From NCBI GenBank assembly GCA_030630075.1, contig DAOVNS010000053.1:1-6535 (forward strand): a DNA stretch of 6,535 nucleotides. Direction: 5' to 3'. This DNA is from a bacterium (GTDB lineage: Bacteria; Dependentiae; Babeliae; Babeliales; UASB340). A model generated the notes under the pieces. That model was given only the letters and a program-made list of their open reading frames with translations, made no database searches and was not told the origin of the DNA. The position numbers and the translations under genes are program-made. Positions 5,275-6,535 of this stretch are shown here, piece by piece (positions within the stretch are counted from its first letter, which is position 1; each line of letters starts with the position of its first letter).

Positions 5275-6535
5275 GTTGATATCATCACTGGCATTTAGGA
5301 ATAAATCAAATGGCTTTTGCATCTCCCACACGATGTTTCCACCTTCCAGCATTAGGTTCGATAGTAGCAGTTTGATTAACTGCCTCTTTTCCTCAACTTC
5401 AGAACTCTCAAATAATTCATAAGCACGGTTTACGATCTCTAGCACATACTTTGAAGTAATATAATAATTGTCTTCTGCCTCTTGTAACTGTTCAAGTCGA
5501 ACTGCAATCTCAGTTACTTGGTCACGTAATGATTGGTAAAACTTGTCATACTCTTTCTCAGTAATTCTCCCCCTCAATTTATCTAGGTATAAATTATCAA
5601 TCATGTTAGTTAAATTTTTTTGTTCTTTTGTAAGCTTATCGAATTCTTTATTATGAAATTCAATTTTATGTTTATGCAGTTCATTAAGTGTTTCTGTTAT
5701 CTGATCTACAATATCTTTAGGTATTTGTAGATTTTTAAATACTACACTAAGTTGCCGAGTAATTTCTTCTTCAGTTAACCACTTAGCTCCATGTTTACCC
5801 TTGTACTGAGTGCAATGATAATAAACAATACCTTTATGTTTTTCTGGTGTTATTGCTAAACCACAATGAGCACAACGTATTAAACCTCTATAACAATATG
5901 GTCTGCCCGCATATTTGTATGGCTTTTTTTTATAAACATCTTTAACCGCTTGCACTTTATCAAAAAGTGACTGCGTTATTATTGGTGGATATCGATGAGG
6001 ATATTCTTTACCTTTAATAATCATAACTCCATGATAAAAAGGATTATTAAGAAATTTACCCATAGAACCTATAGGCCACTTAAGTTGATGCTCATCTTTA
6101 AGCTTTTTGCAAAGTAAACCCATTGAAAATGCACCAGTTGCGTACAGCTCAAATAATTTTTTAGCAATTACGCTTGCATATTCATCAACAATAATATCAG
6201 TCTTGCCATCTTCTTTTCTTATGTTTTTATAACCGAATGGAGCTTTTGAAAGCCATTCACCTTTACGTATTTTTTGTTCCATAGCTCTTCTTACATTGTC
6301 ACTAATTGCATCCGAATAATATTTAGCTAAACCTAAACTAATACTGAATTGAAATTTCTCTACTGCAGATATACGACTATTGATAATCTGTCCGTCAGAT
6401 ATAAAGTGCAATTCTATCTGATCACACAATGCTCTTTCATATAATATAGAAATGCGTTTATCAAATACATTACGAGAAAGTCGATCAACTTTATCGCAAC
6501 AAACCATAATCTTTTCTTGCTGATTTAAAATAAAA
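5263..6535 (-). CDS. Large serine recombinase / site-specific integrase, 5' end cut by window edge
   Basis: This is a serine-type DNA recombinase that would cut and rejoin DNA at paired attachment sites through a 5'-phosphoserine link. An ATG at 6507 gives 414 residues, but the frame stays open to 6535 and that ATG lies inside the catalytic domain, so the true start and the catalytic Ser are off-window. Residues below are numbered from the 6507 ATG. KVDRLSRN (6-13) holds the conserved active-site Asp and two Arg. The long helix region (about 58-85) runs into the Recombinase domain from about SKAPFGYKN (87-95) to about 190, with NNPFYHG (154-160). A zinc-ribbon follows (RCAHCG 211-216, YYHC 229-232). 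A coiled-coil-like Lys/Glu/Leu-rich segment (about 270-345) and a short C-terminal domain finish the protein. The zinc-ribbon shows only three of the usual four Cys (212, 215, 232). Base composition resembles the host, so any acquisition is old or from a similar genome. No cargo gene is visible. Confidence 0.92.
   Translation of the reverse strand, partial: FILNQQEKIMVCCDKVDRLSRNVFDKRISILYERALCDQIELHFISDGQIINSRISAVEKFQFSISLGLAKYYSDAISDNVRRAMEQKIRKGEWLSKAPFGYKNIRKEDGKTDIIVDEYASVIAKKLFELYATGAFSMGLLCKKLKDEHQLKWPIGSMGKFLNNPFYHGVMIIKGKEYPHRYPPIITQSLFDKVQAVKDVYKKKPYKYAGRPYCYRGLIRCAHCGLAITPEKHKGIVYYHCTQYKGKHGAKWLTEEEITRQLSVVFKNLQIPKDIVDQITETLNELHKHKIEFHNKEFDKLTKEQKNLTNMIDNLYLDKLRGRITEKEYDKFYQSLRDQVTEIAVRLEQLQEAEDNYYITSKYVLEIVNRAYELFESSEVEEKRQLIKLLLSNLMLEGGNIVWEMQKPFDLFLNASDDINWRG

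Noticed and set aside
5213..5422. Plus-strand open frame of 69 codons starting in tRNA-Asp
   Set aside because: It starts inside the tRNA and is antisense to the recombinase, so it is a shadow frame.
1..6535. CRISPR array, riboswitch or alternative genetic code
   Set aside because: No regularly spaced repeats of CRISPR length and no recognised riboswitch core were seen. TGA works as the stop of ftsQ and the recombinase, against TGA recoding.

Overview
The window is a piece of an AT-rich bacterial chromosome with short intergenic gaps and conventional use of TGA as a stop codon. It holds part of a cell-division cluster (ftsA, ftsQ), an RlmB-type rRNA methyltransferase, a deoxynucleoside kinase, a secreted protein of unknown family, three tRNA genes and part of a large serine recombinase. 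Low GC, reliance on nucleoside salvage and an orphan exported protein would fit a small, host-associated or candidate-phylum bacterium. Dependentiae (TM6) is my guess, but nothing in the sequence proves it.

Layout: 1-2965 is a minus-strand block read in the order rlmB, ftsQ, ftsA. ftsA runs off the left edge, and its start overlaps the ftsQ stop, so the two are probably translationally coupled. A 115-base divergent spacer (2966-3080) separates rlmB from the plus-strand deoxynucleoside kinase (3081-3740) and carries a good sigma70-like promoter for the kinase. The kinase converges on a minus-strand secreted protein (3815-4543), and a long hairpin with T-runs on both strands lies between them as a bidirectional terminator.

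The interval 4544-5274 is an RNA-gene island. It holds promoters facing both ways and then tRNA-Val(UAC), tRNA-Asn(GUU) and tRNA-Asp(GUC), all with encoded CCA. The tRNA spacers contain GC-richer repeats sharing a core like ACGGMTGGCA, which differ from the surrounding AT-rich DNA and look like dispersed-repeat relics. A serine recombinase arrives from the right on the minus strand and ends inside the 3' end of tRNA-Asp, 12 bases antisense to it. This is what an integrated mobile element bounded by a tRNA gene would look like. The recombinase N-terminus, with the catalytic serine, lies beyond the right edge.

The division genes and rlmB are ordinary housekeeping functions. The points most worth a second look are the recombinase/tRNA-Asp junction, the tRNA-spacer repeats, the unusual substrate-pocket residues of the kinase, the altered SAM-knot motif of the methyltransferase and the orphan secreted protein. 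I see no CRISPR array and no clearly new multi-gene system.
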